Shown: positions 35,577-47,167 of the stretch, one piece after another
How the letters are laid out: the number at the start of each line of letters is the position of its first letter
How positions within the stretch are numbered: position 1 is the stretch's first letter
Assembly (NCBI RefSeq): GCF_003337485.1
Contig: NZ_QPJJ01000011.1
Location: 1 to 64,000 of the forward strand
Length of the DNA: 64,000 bases
From: Saliterribacillus persicus
GTDB taxonomy: Bacteria > Bacillota > Bacilli > Bacillales > Amphibacillaceae
Direction: 5' to 3'
Program-made: the position numbers and the translations under genes
Notes under the pieces: generated by a model
Database searches by the model: none
Told to the model about the DNA's origin: nothing
The model's input: the letters and a program-made list of their open reading frames with translations, nothing else

Positions 35577-36749
35577 ATGCGACATCGACCTATTAGATCA
35601 ATGCAATTTACTTTTAAAAATACTTTAAGAAAAGGTAGTATTTATATCATTTTTGTCGTTGTAGTTTTTCTTTTAATTGGTGCTTTAACTTCTATAGCTC
35701 CTAGCTATAGATTTTCGTCTTCGTTTTTACAAAATTGGACAAAGCATATTGATGGGGTTTCTTTTATTCATTTATTTGAGATGGAAAGTAAAGTATATAA
35801 ACACGCGTTACCTGTTGACTATCCAAATATAGATATTTGGGAAACTGCTTTTGAAGCGACGACAGCTATAAGGCCAAATGATGCGAGAAGTTTTTTTGGA
35901 CGAGAAATTCCTGGATTTAAATCCTATGATCGCCAAATTTTAATTGCTGGAGAAGGAACAGATTACACAAATTTATCTGCAGAATCATCACCTTCTTTAG
36001 ATATCGTAGTAGAAAAAAGAGAGGCAACTGTACCTGAGGAAGAGATAGAAGAAGTAAAGCCAAACGAAAATCAAAAAACAACCGGAAATAGGAAGGTCGT
36101 TTTGCTTTATAACACACATAATAGAGAATCCTTTCTCCCATATTTAAAAGATTCCAACGATCCTAATGAGGCATTTCACCCTGAAGTCAATATTACAAAG
36201 GTAAGTGACCAGCTTGCAAAAAGCTTGGAGGCTCAAGGAGTTGGCACACAAGTAGATAAAACTGATTTTGGACAGATCTTAGTCGATAAAAACTGGAACT
36301 ATTCTACTCATTCTTATCCAGCATCTAAAGAAGTTGTCGAAGCAGTACTTCAAAGTAACAAAGAAATTCAATATATATTTGACTTGCATCGTGACAGTAT
36401 GCGAAAGGACATTACTACGAAAGAAATAAATAATGAAAGTTATGCGAAATTGATGTTTGTAATCGGTGGAAATAATCCTAACTTTGAAAAGAACTATCAG
36501 CTTGCGTCTGAGCTGCATAATAGACTTGAGGAGAAATACCCTGGTCTCTCTCGAGGAGTCGAAAAATATAGCGGTGAGGGGCGAAATGGTGTATATAATC
36601 AAGATCTATCTGATAACGCATTAACGATTGAATTTGGCGGGGTAGATAACACAATGGAAGAATTAAACCGTACTTCTCAAGCATTAGCAGAAGTGTTCAG
36701 TGATTATTACTGGAATGCAGAAAAAGTATCGAATGAAGGAGGGCAATAA
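35577..36749 (+). CDS. spoIIP: stage II sporulation protein P
   Basis: The 390-residue membrane-anchored amidase/endopeptidase works with SpoIID and SpoIIM to thin septal peptidoglycan and drive engulfment. A transmembrane helix lies at about 22-45. The catalytic domain from about residue 170 has LLYNTHNRESFLPY (metal-binding His), FDLHRDSMRKD (second His) and LTIEFGGVDNTMEE (Glu). AGAGGAGG precedes ATG 35577. yqxA follows by 2 bases. Confidence 0.94.
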   Translation: MRHRPIRSMQFTFKNTLRKGSIYIIFVVVVFLLIGALTSIAPSYRFSSSFLQNWTKHIDGVSFIHLFEMESKVYKHALPVDYPNIDIWETAFEATTAIRPNDARSFFGREIPGFKSYDRQILIAGEGTDYTNLSAESSPSLDIVVEKREATVPEEEIEEVKPNENQKTTGNRKVVLLYNTHNRESFLPYLKDSNDPNEAFHPEVNITKVSDQLAKSLEAQGVGTQVDKTDFGQILVDKNWNYSTHSYPASKEVVEAVLQSNKEIQYIFDLHRDSMRKDITTKEINNESYAKLMFVIGGNNPNFEKNYQLASELHNRLEEKYPGLSRGVEKYSGEGRNGVYNQDLSDNALTIEFGGVDNTMEELNRTSQALAEVFSDYYWNAEKVSNEGGQ

Positions 36750-36751
36750 AA

Positions 36752-37069
36752 ATGCGTTCAATATTGTTTATATTATTACTAGCATGTATATTTTCAATCG
36801 GTGTATTTGTCGGTGGTAAAGATAATAATAATGATCTTAGGGATCAAAGTATTGTAATTCATTCAGAGGCTGAATCTGAACCTGAACTAGTGGACAAAGA
36901 AGCCATTATAAAAGAAGTACAAGCTGATGAAATGCCACAAAAACAAAACGGAAACGTATTTTTAATTGCAGATAAAGCCGCAGCCGCTTCTTCATGGGTA
37001 TTTGATCAATTTATTTATGGCACACAGGCATTGATTGAAACGATCAATTCTTCTAAAAGTACTTCTTAA
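36752..37069 (+). CDS. yqxA: YqxA family protein (DUF3679)
   Basis: The 105-residue protein has an N-terminal hydrophobic segment (residues 3-20, ILFILLLACIFSIGVFVGG) and a short soluble part with NVFLIADKAAAASSWVFDQFIYG. YqxA follows spoIIP in Bacillus and belongs to DUF3679; in Clostridioides difficile spoIIP is regulated within its transcript, but a role for YqxA is not known to me. GGAGGG overlaps the spoIIP end. Confidence 0.85.
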   Translation: MRSILFILLLACIFSIGVFVGGKDNNNDLRDQSIVIHSEAESEPELVDKEAIIKEVQADEMPQKQNGNVFLIADKAAAASSWVFDQFIYGTQALIETINSSKSTS

Positions 37070-37124
37070 TGGTTCTATAAGGTGAAAAATAACCTTATAT
37101 AAAAAGGTAGACTAATGCTCCCTA

Positions 37125-37153
37125 TTGAAAGTAATATTTTTGACTGCTATAAT
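37125..37153 (+). promoter_or_regulatory. sigma-A promoter of lepA
   Basis: TTGAAA (37125-37130), 17 bases and TATAAT (37148-37153), with TGC directly before the -10. It lies about 42 bases before the lepA start. Confidence 0.8.
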
Positions 37154-37194
37154 CAATGCAAGTATGGTTGCGTGAAAATAGGAGTTGAATTATA

Positions 37195-39009
37195 TTGGCA
37201 AACGAGAGAAATCAAAGCAGGGTTAGAAACTTTTCCATTATTGCTCATATCGATCATGGGAAATCTACCTTAGCTGACAGAATTTTAGAGAAAACAAAAG
37301 CGTTAACTTCACGTGAAATGAAGGAACAATTTTTAGATGCAATGGATCTAGAACGTGAAAGAGGAATAACGATAAAATTAAATGCGGTACAATTGACATA
37401 TACAAGAGAAAACGGGGATGACTATCTTTTTCACTTGATCGATACTCCTGGACATGTCGATTTTACATATGAGGTCTCCCGTAGTTTAGCAGCATGTGAA
37501 GGTGCAATTCTTGTGGTAGATGCCGCCCAAGGTATTGAAGCTCAAACACTAGCAAATGTATATTTAGCCCTAGATAACGACTTAGAAATAATTCCTGTTA
37601 TCAATAAAATTGATTTGCCAAGTGCAGACCCTGAAAGAGTAAAACAAGAAATTACGGATGTCATCGGTATTGATGGGGAAGAAGCAATCCTTGCAAGTGC
37701 AAAGTCGGGAATTGGAATTGACGAAATCTTGGAGAGAATTGTAGAAAAAATTCCGGCACCAAGTGGTGATGAAGATGAACCATTAAAAGCACTTATTTTT
37801 GACTCATTATATGATTCATATCGCGGGGTAATCGCCTATATTTGTGTAAAAGAAGGTAGCGTAAAAGTTGGCGATAAAATAAAAATGATGGCCACTGGAA
37901 AAGAATTTGAAGTAAATGAAGTTGGTGTATTCAATCCGAAGCCTTTACCAAAAAAATCATTACATGTTGGTGATGTAGGATATTTAACTGCATCTATTAA
38001 AAATGTAGGAGATACAAGAGTTGGTGATACGGTCACCTTAGCTAACCGTCCTACAAAAGAAGCCTTACCTGGTTACCGTAAACTTAATCCAATGGTATTC
38101 TGCGGGTTATACCCAGTTGATGCAGATAAATATAATGATTTAAGAGAAGCACTTGAACGATTAGAATTAAACGATTCATCTTTACAATATGAAGCGGAAA
38201 CTTCACAAGCACTTGGTTTTGGATTCCGTTGTGGATTTCTAGGGTTACTTCATATGGAAATTATTCAAGAACGAATTGAAAGAGAATTCAGTATTGATCT
38301 AATAACAACTGCACCAAGTGTAATATACAATGTGATTAAGACTGATGGCGAAGAGATGACGATTGATAATCCTTCATTTATGCCAGATAATCAAAAAATT
38401 CAGGAAGTCCAAGAACCTTATGTGCAAGCAACAGTAATGGTTCCTAATGATTTCGTAGGGCCTGTAATGGAAATTTGCCAGAAAAAACGTGGCGATTTTA
38501 TGGACATGAAGTATTTAGACGATAATCGAGTAAATATTGTTTATGAAATTCCATTAGCTGAAATTGTTTATGACTTTTTTGATCAATTGAAGTCACAAAC
38601 AAAGGGTTATGCTTCCTTTGATTACGAACTAATTGGTTATAAGTCCTCAGATTTAGTTAAAATGGATATTTTGCTTAATAACGAAACAATTGATGCGTTG
38701 TCTTTTATTGTTCATCGAAACTTTTCATTTGAACGAGGAAAGCAAATCGCAGATAAATTAAAAAATCTTATCCCTAGACAACAATTTGAAGTTCCAATTC
38801 AAGCCGCAATCGGAAATAAAATTGTTGCAAGAACAACTATTAAAGCAATGCGAAAGAACGTATTGTCAAAGTGTTATGGTGGGGATATTTCAAGAAAAAG
38901 AAAATTATTAGAAAAGCAAAAAGAAGGAAAGAAACGAATGAAAATGGTGGGATCCGTAGAAGTTCCCCAAGAGGCATTTATGGCTGTATTAAAAATGGAT
39001 GATGATTAA
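37195..39009 (+). CDS. lepA: elongation factor 4 (LepA)
   Basis: The 604-residue translational GTPase affects initiation and back-translocation. G motifs are AHIDHGKST (about 19-27), DTPGH (about 82) and NKID (about 137). The LepA-specific C-terminal domain ends [23 protein letters not shown] 37195 is used, with TAGGAG upstream. A strong promoter precedes it, so it need not depend on the sporulation genes upstream. Confidence 0.97.
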   Translation: MANERNQSRVRNFSIIAHIDHGKSTLADRILEKTKALTSREMKEQFLDAMDLERERGITIKLNAVQLTYTRENGDDYLFHLIDTPGHVDFTYEVSRSLAACEGAILVVDAAQGIEAQTLANVYLALDNDLEIIPVINKIDLPSADPERVKQEITDVIGIDGEEAILASAKSGIGIDEILERIVEKIPAPSGDEDEPLKALIFDSLYDSYRGVIAYICVKEGSVKVGDKIKMMATGKEFEVNEVGVFNPKPLPKKSLHVGDVGYLTASIKNVGDTRVGDTVTLANRPTKEALPGYRKLNPMVFCGLYPVDADKYNDLREALERLELNDSSLQYEAETSQALGFGFRCGFLGLLHMEIIQERIEREFSIDLITTAPSVIYNVIKTDGEEMTIDNPSFMPDNQKIQEVQEPYVQATVMVPNDFVGPVMEICQKKRGDFMDMKYLDDNRVNIVYEIPLAEIVYDFFDQLKSQTKGYASFDYELIGYKSSDLVKMDILLNNETIDALSFIVHRNFSFERGKQIADKLKNLIPRQQFEVPIQAAIGNKIVARTTIKAMRKNVLSKCYGGDISRKRKLLEKQKEGKKRMKMVGSVEVPQEAFMAVLKMDDD

Positions 39010-39036
39010 TATTCAGATCTAAAAGAATATATGTAT

Positions 39037-39084
39037 CAGGGAAGTATAAAGTCACTGAAACTTTTCGGTGACTTTTCCCTGTTT
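39037..39084 (+). terminator. intrinsic terminator after lepA
   Basis: CAGGGAA...TTCCCTG outer arms and AAGTCAC/GTGACTT inner arms form a long hairpin followed by TTTTA. Confidence 0.8.
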
Positions 39085-39215
39085 TATAGAAGTTTCTTTT
39101 TAAAAATTTGTTGTTCAATACAAATAGTGTTTAAAATTATAAATTTATAACATATGACTATATAATATCTGTACATGCTCTTTTCTAAAAATGCATGTAT
39201 GGTAGGAGGAAATCA

Positions 39216-40370
39216 ATGGTCCAATCAGTTTATATCCATATACCGTTTTGTGAGAAAATCTGCCATTATTGTGATTTTGTTAAATTTTTTTATGAAGAAA
39301 AGATGGCAGATGAATATCTAGAAGCTTTAGAAAAGGAATTGAAATACGCACTTCCTGCGCAAAAACAGTACATGAAAACTATTTTTGTCGGGGGCGGAAC
39401 TCCAACTGCATTAAATACTGCCCAGTTGAAAAAACTAGTGAATATGATTGATCATTACTTTGATGTAGCAAATTGCGAGGAATATTCTTTTGAAGCAAAT
39501 CCAGGTGATCTAGATGCAGAGAAAATATCGATACTTAAGCATGCAGGTGTGAATCGAATCTCAATGGGTGTACAGGTGTTTGATGATGTAATGCTAGAAG
39601 AATTAGGCCGATTACACCGAATAAAAGATGTGTATCAAAATGTAAATGATTTAAAAAAATCAGGCATTGATAATGTTAGTATCGATTTAATGTACAGCTT
39701 ACCTAATCAAAGTTTTTCAAATTTTGAAAAAACACTAGAAGAAGCATTATCTTTTCAACTACCGCATTATTCTGCATATTCTTTACAAATAGAGCCGAAA
39801 ACTATTTTTTATCAACGCTATAAAAAAGGAAGCTTAACTAAACCACCAGAAGAAGTAGAAGCACAAATGTACGAGCACTTAAGAACAGAAATGAATAAGC
39901 GTGGAGTGAAACAATATGAAATAAGTAATTTTGCGCTTCCCGGATATGAGAGTAAGCATAATTTAACCTATTGGAATAATAATCATTATTATGGATTTGG
40001 TGCTGGTGCTCATGGCTATTTAGGAAATGAGCGAATTATTAATATTCGTCCATTCCCAGGTTACGTAAAAGCTGTGCATGATAAGGGATCTCCAATATTA
40101 CATCGAGAATATATTTCAAAAAAGGAACAAATTGAAGAAGAAATGTTTTTAGGTCTACGGAAAATGGAAGGTGTGTCACTTTCTGATTTTTATGATAAGT
40201 ATAGGATTCCAATGTTAGATATATATAAGAAATCTTATGAAATTCTATTTAAAAAGGGATGGATTGTGATAAACAACAATAAATTACAATTAACGGATTC
40301 AGGTATGTTGTTTGGAAATGAAGTTTTTCAAGAATTTTTGTTAGATGATAAAATTTTTGAGAGTTTATAG
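39216..40370 (+). CDS. hemW: radical SAM family heme chaperone HemW
   Basis: The 384-residue radical SAM protein has YIHIPFCEKICHYCDF (residues 6-21), the CxxxCxxC iron-sulfur site in the HemW form, which ends CDF instead of the extra cysteine of HemN. EANPGDL and RISMGVQVFDD follow. HemW delivers heme to respiratory enzymes; older annotations call it coproporphyrinogen oxidase. ATG 39216 has TAGGAGG upstream. It ends one base before the -35 box of the hrcA promoter. Confidence 0.94.
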   Translation: MVQSVYIHIPFCEKICHYCDFVKFFYEEKMADEYLEALEKELKYALPAQKQYMKTIFVGGGTPTALNTAQLKKLVNMIDHYFDVANCEEYSFEANPGDLDAEKISILKHAGVNRISMGVQVFDDVMLEELGRLHRIKDVYQNVNDLKKSGIDNVSIDLMYSLPNQSFSNFEKTLEEALSFQLPHYSAYSLQIEPKTIFYQRYKKGSLTKPPEEVEAQMYEHLRTEMNKRGVKQYEISNFALPGYESKHNLTYWNNNHYYGFGAGAHGYLGNERIINIRPFPGYVKAVHDKGSPILHREYISKKEQIEEEMFLGLRKMEGVSLSDFYDKYRIPMLDIYKKSYEILFKKGWIVINNNKLQLTDSGMLFGNEVFQEFLLDDKIFESL

Positions 40371-40371
40371 A

Positions 40372-40400
40372 TTGACAATTGAGAACGCATTTGATAATTT
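40372..40400 (+). promoter_or_regulatory. sigma-A promoter of the hrcA heat-shock operon
   Basis: TTGACA (40372-40377) is a perfect -35 box; the -10 lies in TTGATAATTT (40391-40400). CIRCE begins 11 bases later, so HrcA bound there would cover the transcription start. Confidence 0.7.
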
Positions 40401-40410
40401 ATAAATAGAT

Positions 40411-40437
40411 TTAGCACTCATTGATAAAGAGTGCTAA
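40411..40437 (+). promoter_or_regulatory. CIRCE operator (HrcA binding site)
   Basis: TTAGCACTC, nine bases, GAGTGCTAA: a perfect copy of the CIRCE inverted repeat, 16 bases before hrcA. HrcA binds it at normal temperature and represses the operon. Confidence 0.97.
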
Positions 40438-40452
40438 CAGAGGTGATCATCG

Positions 40453-41475
40453 ATGCTTACAAACAGACAACTTCAAGTTCTACAAGTTATTATTGATGAG
40501 TTTATTCATTCTGCCCAGCCAATTGGGTCAAGAGCTATTGCAAAGAAGAATGAAATCACTTTTAGCCCTGCTACGATAAGAAATGAAATGGCTGATTTAG
40601 AAGAAATGGGGTTTATCGAAAAAACCCATACATCTTCAGGGCGAGTACCTTCAGAAAAAGGCTATCGTTTCTATGTTGATCATTTAATTTCTCCATTTCA
40701 ATTATCACAAGGAGAGATGAATACGATTCAGCGTACTTTTGAGAAAGAAATGGTTGAATTTGAACAAATAGTTCAAAAATCAGCAGGTATCCTTTCTGAT
40801 CTGACAAATTATACATCGATTGTTTTGGGGCCGGGAGTTTTCGATACGACTTTAAAACAAATTCAAATTGTCAGTATGTCTAACATTTCGGCCGTAGCAA
40901 TCCTTATTACAAATACAGGACACATTGAACACAGATTCTTTAATGTTCCTGCGGGTATTAAGACAAGTGATCTGGAGAAACTTGTTAATATTTTGAATGA
41001 CCGATTAGTTGGTGTGCCGATCATCGAATTAAGAGAAAAGTTATACGGGGAAGTCACCATCTTGCTCAAACAGCATAGTGATGATTTTGCTACCACATAT
41101 TCCTATTTAAAAGAAGCATTATTAGAGGAACAACCAGTAAAGTTATATGTCGGTGGTAAAACAAATATAATGATGCAACCTGAATTTAAAGATATAAATA
41201 AAATTCAGTCCCTGTATACAATTATGGAGCAAGAAGATTTAATCGCCAATTTATTACGATCTTCTGACAAAGGAATTCAAGTCTCTATTGGTCATGAAAA
41301 TAAATTGGATGAAATGCAAGGGTGCAGTTTGATTACAGCCACATATTCTCTTGGCGGGGAACAAATGGGAACTATTGCATTGCTTGGTCCAACCAGAATG
41401 GAATATTCACGTGTAATCTCAGTTTTAAATGTACTCTCACGTCGATTATCCAAAACATTTCATTCTTGGTATTAA
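40453..41475 (+). CDS. hrcA: heat-inducible transcription repressor HrcA
   Basis: The 340-residue repressor binds CIRCE with its N-terminal winged helix (RQLQVLQVIIDEFIHSAQPIGSRAI and SPATIRNEMADLEEMGFI, about 4-60). SSGRVPSEKGYRFYVDHL follows, and the C-terminal GAF-like domain ends LLGPTRMEYSRVISVLNVLSRRLSK. Folding and activity depend on GroEL in B. subtilis. It heads hrcA-grpE-dnaK-dnaJ. Confidence 0.97.
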   Translation: MLTNRQLQVLQVIIDEFIHSAQPIGSRAIAKKNEITFSPATIRNEMADLEEMGFIEKTHTSSGRVPSEKGYRFYVDHLISPFQLSQGEMNTIQRTFEKEMVEFEQIVQKSAGILSDLTNYTSIVLGPGVFDTTLKQIQIVSMSNISAVAILITNTGHIEHRFFNVPAGIKTSDLEKLVNILNDRLVGVPIIELREKLYGEVTILLKQHSDDFATTYSYLKEALLEEQPVKLYVGGKTNIMMQPEFKDINKIQSLYTIMEQEDLIANLLRSSDKGIQVSIGHENKLDEMQGCSLITATYSLGGEQMGTIALLGPTRMEYSRVISVLNVLSRRLSKTFHSWY

Positions 41476-41668
41476 TGTTAGGTAAAAAGGGTATGGTTAG
41501 ACTGTACTCTTTTTGCACGTGTTTGCTTTGACGGCTATATGCTTATAATATTTATCACCGCATGAAAGGTATATGCTTTTAAAATTATATGACTCATGTT
41601 ATAGTCGTCAAGGAATTATTTGTGAATTAAAGATATATAGATGTGTTGATTATTGGGAGGTGACAATC
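41476..41668 (+). other. hrcA-grpE spacer with hairpin and possible internal promoter
   Basis: AAAAAGGGTA...TACTCTTTTT (41484-41513) is an imperfect hairpin with a T-run that may partly terminate or mark a processing site. A TATAAT at 41544-41549 with TTGCTT 15 bases upstream is a weak internal promoter candidate. Confidence 0.4.
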
Positions 41669-42232
41669 ATGGAAGAAAAAGAAGAAATGGATTACAACAT
41701 TAATGACGATGAAAAGGATAATAATGTTGAACAACCTGAACAAGAAATTATAGATGAAAGTGATGAGTCTGAGGTAGAGGAAGAGGATAAGCTGAAAAAG
41801 GCTGAACAAGAAAAAGATGAAATTTATCAAAAGTTACTTCGTGTTCAGGCTGAATATGATAATTACAGAAAGCGGACAAAAAAGGAAAAAGAAGCAGATC
41901 TTAAATATAGATCACAAAAAGTCGTTACAGAGCTTTTACCAGTAATGGATAATTTCGAGAGAGCTTTACAGGTCGAAATTAGTGACCCTGCTGCGAAAAG
42001 TGTAGTAGAAGGACTAGAAATGGTTTATAGACAATTTAAGCAGGTTTTTGAAGATGAAGGTGTAGAAGAAATAGAAACAAATGGAGCTACTTTTGATCCG
42101 CATCTCCATCAAGCAGTCATGCAAGTGGAGGAAGAAGGATTTGAATCCAATCAAATTGTAGAAACTATGCAAAAAGGATATCTTTTAAAAGATAAAGTAA
42201 TTAGACCAGCAATGGTTAAAGTAAATCAGTAG
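41669..42232 (+). CDS. grpE: nucleotide exchange factor GrpE
   Basis: The 187-residue cochaperone releases ADP from DnaK. It has an acidic N-terminus (about 1-50), a long coiled coil ([21 protein letters not shown] region, about 55-90), and a C-terminal beta domain with [19 protein letters not shown] and [19 protein letters not shown] 41669 has GGGAGGTGAC upstream; an ATG at 41573 in frame has no site. Confidence 0.96.
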   Translation: MEEKEEMDYNINDDEKDNNVEQPEQEIIDESDESEVEEEDKLKKAEQEKDEIYQKLLRVQAEYDNYRKRTKKEKEADLKYRSQKVVTELLPVMDNFERALQVEISDPAAKSVVEGLEMVYRQFKQVFEDEGVEEIETNGATFDPHLHQAVMQVEEEGFESNQIVETMQKGYLLKDKVIRPAMVKVNQ

Positions 42233-42245
42233 TTACATAGGTTAA

Positions 42246-44111
<1,866 letters not shown>

Positions 44112-44142
44112 TAAGAAAAAGTGATCAAATAAATGGTAGTAG

Positions 44143-44181
44143 AAAAAGTCAAAGTCAGATTTGTTATGACTTTGACTTTTT
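44143..44181 (+). terminator. intrinsic terminator after dnaK
   Basis: AAAAAGTCAAAGTCA (44143-44157) and TGACTTTGACTTTTT (44167-44181) are perfect 15-base arms around a 9-base loop with a T-run. It can lower transcription into dnaJ. Confidence 0.88.
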
Positions 44182-44234
44182 CAATGTGAGGTAGGAAATT
44201 GCCTTTTTATCACAAGATTGAACAAGATAAATGT

Positions 44235-44264
44235 TTGCTATTTAAATAGTTTCAATGTTATGAT
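44235..44264 (+). promoter_or_regulatory. putative sigma-A promoter of dnaJ
   Basis: TTGCTA (44235-44240), 18 bases and TATGAT (44259-44264), located after the dnaK terminator and 40 bases before dnaJ. Confidence 0.5.
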
Positions 44265-44303
44265 AAACCTTATGCAAATCAAGAGCGGGAGCGTGATTAA
44301 CCA

Positions 44304-45416
44304 ATGAGTAAGCGGGATTTTTATGAGGTTCTTGGTGTATCCAAAGATGCCTCAAAAGAAGAAATAAAAAAAGCATATCGAAAGCTTGCAAGAAAATATC
44401 ATCCAGATGTGAATAAAGAAGAAGGAACCGATGCGAAGTTTAAGGAAGTAAAAGAAGCATATGAAGTCTTAAGTAATGAGCAACAACGAGCTCAATATGA
44501 TCAATTTGGTCATGCTGGACCTCAAAGCCAAGGTTTTGGCGGTGCTGAAGACTTTGGTGGATTCGGTGACATTTTTGATATGTTTTTCGGTGGTGGAGGA
44601 CGTAGAGATCCTAATGCACCAAGGCAAGGAGCTGATCTTCAATATACAATGGCCCTTGGATTTGAAGAAGCTATTTTTGGTAAAGAGACTGATATTCATA
44701 TTCCAAAAGATGAAACATGTAATACATGTGATGGTTCAGGAGCTAAACCAGGTACAAAACCAAAAACATGTTCACATTGTAATGGTTCCGGCCAACTCAA
44801 TATAGAACAGAATACTCCTTTTGGCAGAGTAGTAAATAAACGTGTCTGTCATCACTGTGAAGGTACTGGAAAAATGATTGAAGATAAGTGCCATACGTGT
44901 GGAGGAAAAGGGAAAGTTAAAAAACAAAAGAAAATACACATTAGTATTCCAGCTGGAATTGATGATGGCCAACAAATTCGAGTTTCTGCACAAGGTGAAC
45001 CAGGTGTAAATGGTGGACCTTCAGGAGACCTTTATGTGGTTATTCAAGTTAGACCTCACGAATTTTTCCAAAGAGAAGGAGACCATATTTTTTGTGAAAT
45101 GCCTATCACATTTGCACAAGCCGGTTTAGGCGATGAAGTTGAAATTCCAACTGTTCATGGTAAAGTAAAATTAAAAATCCCTGCAGGAACACAGACAGGA
45201 AAAACATTCCGATTAAAAGGCAAAGGTGCTCCAAACGTGAGAGGCTACGGTCAAGGTGATCAACATGTTAAAATTCGAGTAATTACGCCAACTAATCTTA
45301 GTGATGAACAGAAAGATTTGTTACGTGAATTTAATGAATTGAGTGGTAATCAACCAGCTGACGAACAAGAAGATTCTTTTTTTCAACGCGTAAAAAGAGC
45401 TTTTAAGGGTGAGTAA
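44304..45416 (+). CDS. dnaJ: molecular chaperone DnaJ
   Basis: The 370-residue type I Hsp40 has a J domain with HPD at residues 33-35, a Gly/Phe-rich linker (about 73-105), and a zinc domain with four CxxCxGxG repeats ([32 protein letters not shown]; about 136-200). C-terminal substrate domains follow. It stimulates the DnaK ATPase. AGCGGGAGCG lies before the ATG. prmA follows within 40 bases. Confidence 0.98.
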   Translation: MSKRDFYEVLGVSKDASKEEIKKAYRKLARKYHPDVNKEEGTDAKFKEVKEAYEVLSNEQQRAQYDQFGHAGPQSQGFGGAEDFGGFGDIFDMFFGGGGRRDPNAPRQGADLQYTMALGFEEAIFGKETDIHIPKDETCNTCDGSGAKPGTKPKTCSHCNGSGQLNIEQNTPFGRVVNKRVCHHCEGTGKMIEDKCHTCGGKGKVKKQKKIHISIPAGIDDGQQIRVSAQGEPGVNGGPSGDLYVVIQVRPHEFFQREGDHIFCEMPITFAQAGLGDEVEIPTVHGKVKLKIPAGTQTGKTFRLKGKGAPNVRGYGQGDQHVKIRVITPTNLSDEQKDLLREFNELSGNQPADEQEDSFFQRVKRAFKGE

Positions 45417-45454
45417 GAGCTATATTAAAATTTAATTAAAGTGAGATGATCTCT

Positions 45455-46393
45455 TTGAAATGGACTGAATTATGTATTCATACTACAAACGAAGCGATAG
45501 AACCGATTTCGAATATCTTTCATGAAGCTGGTGCTAGTGGAGTTGTAATAGAAGACCAGTCTGAATTGGATGTCCAGCGTGAAGATACTTATGGAGAAAT
45601 CTATGAGTTAGATCCAAACGACTATCCGGATGAAGGAGTTTTATTAAAAGCTTATTTACCTGTTAATAGTTTCTTAGGAGAAACTGTTGCCGAAATTAAA
45701 CAAGCTATTAATAACTTATTACTTTATGATATAGACTTAGGTAGAAATAGCATCACACTAAGTGAAGTTAATGAAGAAGATTGGGCTACAGCTTGGAAAA
45801 AATATTATAAACCAGTCAAAATTTCAGAGAGAATTACAATCACACCAACCTGGGAAGACTATCAAAGAGTATCTAGTGATGAATTAATTATTGAATTAGA
45901 TCCTGGAATGGCATTTGGAACTGGTACACATCCAACAACTGTGTTGAGTATTCAAGCCTTGGAGCAATACGTAAAATCAAATGATACAATTTTGGATGTA
46001 GGTTGTGGTTCAGGTGTATTAAGTATTGCTTCAGCACTTCTTGGTGCACAGGAGATCTTTGCGTATGATTTAGATGAGGTAGCTGTAAAAAGTGCTAAAT
46101 TAAATGCAAAAGTAAATAAGGTTGAGAAAAAAATCCATGTTAAACAAAATAATTTATTAAACAATGTAACTACAAAAGCAGATGTCATTGTAGCAAATAT
46201 TTTAGCTGAAATAATTTTGAGATTTGAAAAAGATGCTTTTTCATGTTTGAAAAGTGGTGGTATTTTTATTACATCAGGAATTATCCAAGCTAAAAAGGAT
46301 CAAGTTAAAAGCGGCCTAATTAATGCAGGTTTTGAAATTTTAGAAATTAACCAAATGGAAGACTGGATTTCTATTATTGCCAGAAGGCCTTAA
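45455..46393 (+). CDS. prmA: ribosomal protein L11 methyltransferase
   Basis: The 312-residue SAM enzyme trimethylates L11. MKWTELCIHTTNEAIEPI opens the N-terminal L11-recognition domain. The catalytic domain has DPGMAFGTGTHPTT (about 150), ILDVGCGSGVLSIASALLG (about 177) and VIVANILAEIIL. TTG 45455 gives the family N-terminus; an in-frame ATG at 45446 adds three residues. The prmA-rsmE-mtaB group after dnaJ is conserved in Bacilli. Confidence 0.95.
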   Translation: MKWTELCIHTTNEAIEPISNIFHEAGASGVVIEDQSELDVQREDTYGEIYELDPNDYPDEGVLLKAYLPVNSFLGETVAEIKQAINNLLLYDIDLGRNSITLSEVNEEDWATAWKKYYKPVKISERITITPTWEDYQRVSSDELIIELDPGMAFGTGTHPTTVLSIQALEQYVKSNDTILDVGCGSGVLSIASALLGAQEIFAYDLDEVAVKSAKLNAKVNKVEKKIHVKQNNLLNNVTTKADVIVANILAEIILRFEKDAFSCLKSGGIFITSGIIQAKKDQVKSGLINAGFEILEINQMEDWISIIARRP

Positions 46394-46410
46394 GAAAGTG
46401 AGAGCTCTTG

Positions 46411-47163
46411 ATGCAACGATATTTTGTTCCTGAAAATAATTGGACGGAAGATTATGCAGCTATTACCAGTGATGATGTACACCATATCATAAATGTTATG
46501 CGAATGGATGTAGGTGCTGAAATAATATGTAATCATCCACGAGGGAAAGCGGCTCTATGTGAAATTATAGCTGTTTCAAAAGATCAGATAGATGTTAAAA
46601 TTAATAAATGGTTAGAAGAAACAGTGGAATTACCAATTAATGTGACTATTGTACAGGGCTTGCCTAAGGGTGATAAGTTGGAGTGGGTTATACAGAAAGG
46701 AACAGAACTTGGAGCTGTTGAATTCATTCCATTTCAAGCGAAACGTTCTATTGTAAAATTAGATGCAAAAAAAGCAGAAAAAAAGCTAATTCGATGGCAA
46801 AAAATTGCAAAAGAAGCTAGCGAACAATCTCATCGTACTGTAATCCCAACTATTACTCCTGTGAAAAAATTACAAGAAATATTAGATTTACGTGAAAATT
46901 ATGACGTAACACTAATTGCTTATGAAGAAGAAGCAAGATCAAGTAATCCAGTTATGTTATACGATCATTTGAATAATATATCAAAAGAATCTAAAGTTTT
47001 ACTGTGTATTGGTCCAGAAGGTGGATTTTCTGAAGAAGAAATTGAAGCATTTAAACAAAATAAGTTTGAATTTGTTCGTTTAGGACGAAGGATATTAAGG
47101 ACAGAAACGGCAGCAAGTTATTTTTTGTCATGTGTATCCTTTTATTTTGAAGAAATGAGGTGA
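46411..47163 (+). CDS. rsmE: 16S rRNA m3U1498 methyltransferase RsmE
   Basis: The 250-residue SPOUT-class enzyme methylates U1498 of 16S rRNA. MQRYFVPENNW starts an N-terminal PUA-like domain; LPKGDKLEWVIQKGTELGA, CIGPEGGFSEEEIEAF and LGRRILRTETAASYFL are the knot and SAM-site motifs. ATG 46411 is used instead of TTG 46408. It ends 4 bases before mtaB. Confidence 0.95.
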   Translation: MQRYFVPENNWTEDYAAITSDDVHHIINVMRMDVGAEIICNHPRGKAALCEIIAVSKDQIDVKINKWLEETVELPINVTIVQGLPKGDKLEWVIQKGTELGAVEFIPFQAKRSIVKLDAKKAEKKLIRWQKIAKEASEQSHRTVIPTITPVKKLQEILDLRENYDVTLIAYEEEARSSNPVMLYDHLNNISKESKVLLCIGPEGGFSEEEIEAFKQNKFEFVRLGRRILRTETAASYFLSCVSFYFEEMR

Positions 47164-47167
47164 TGGA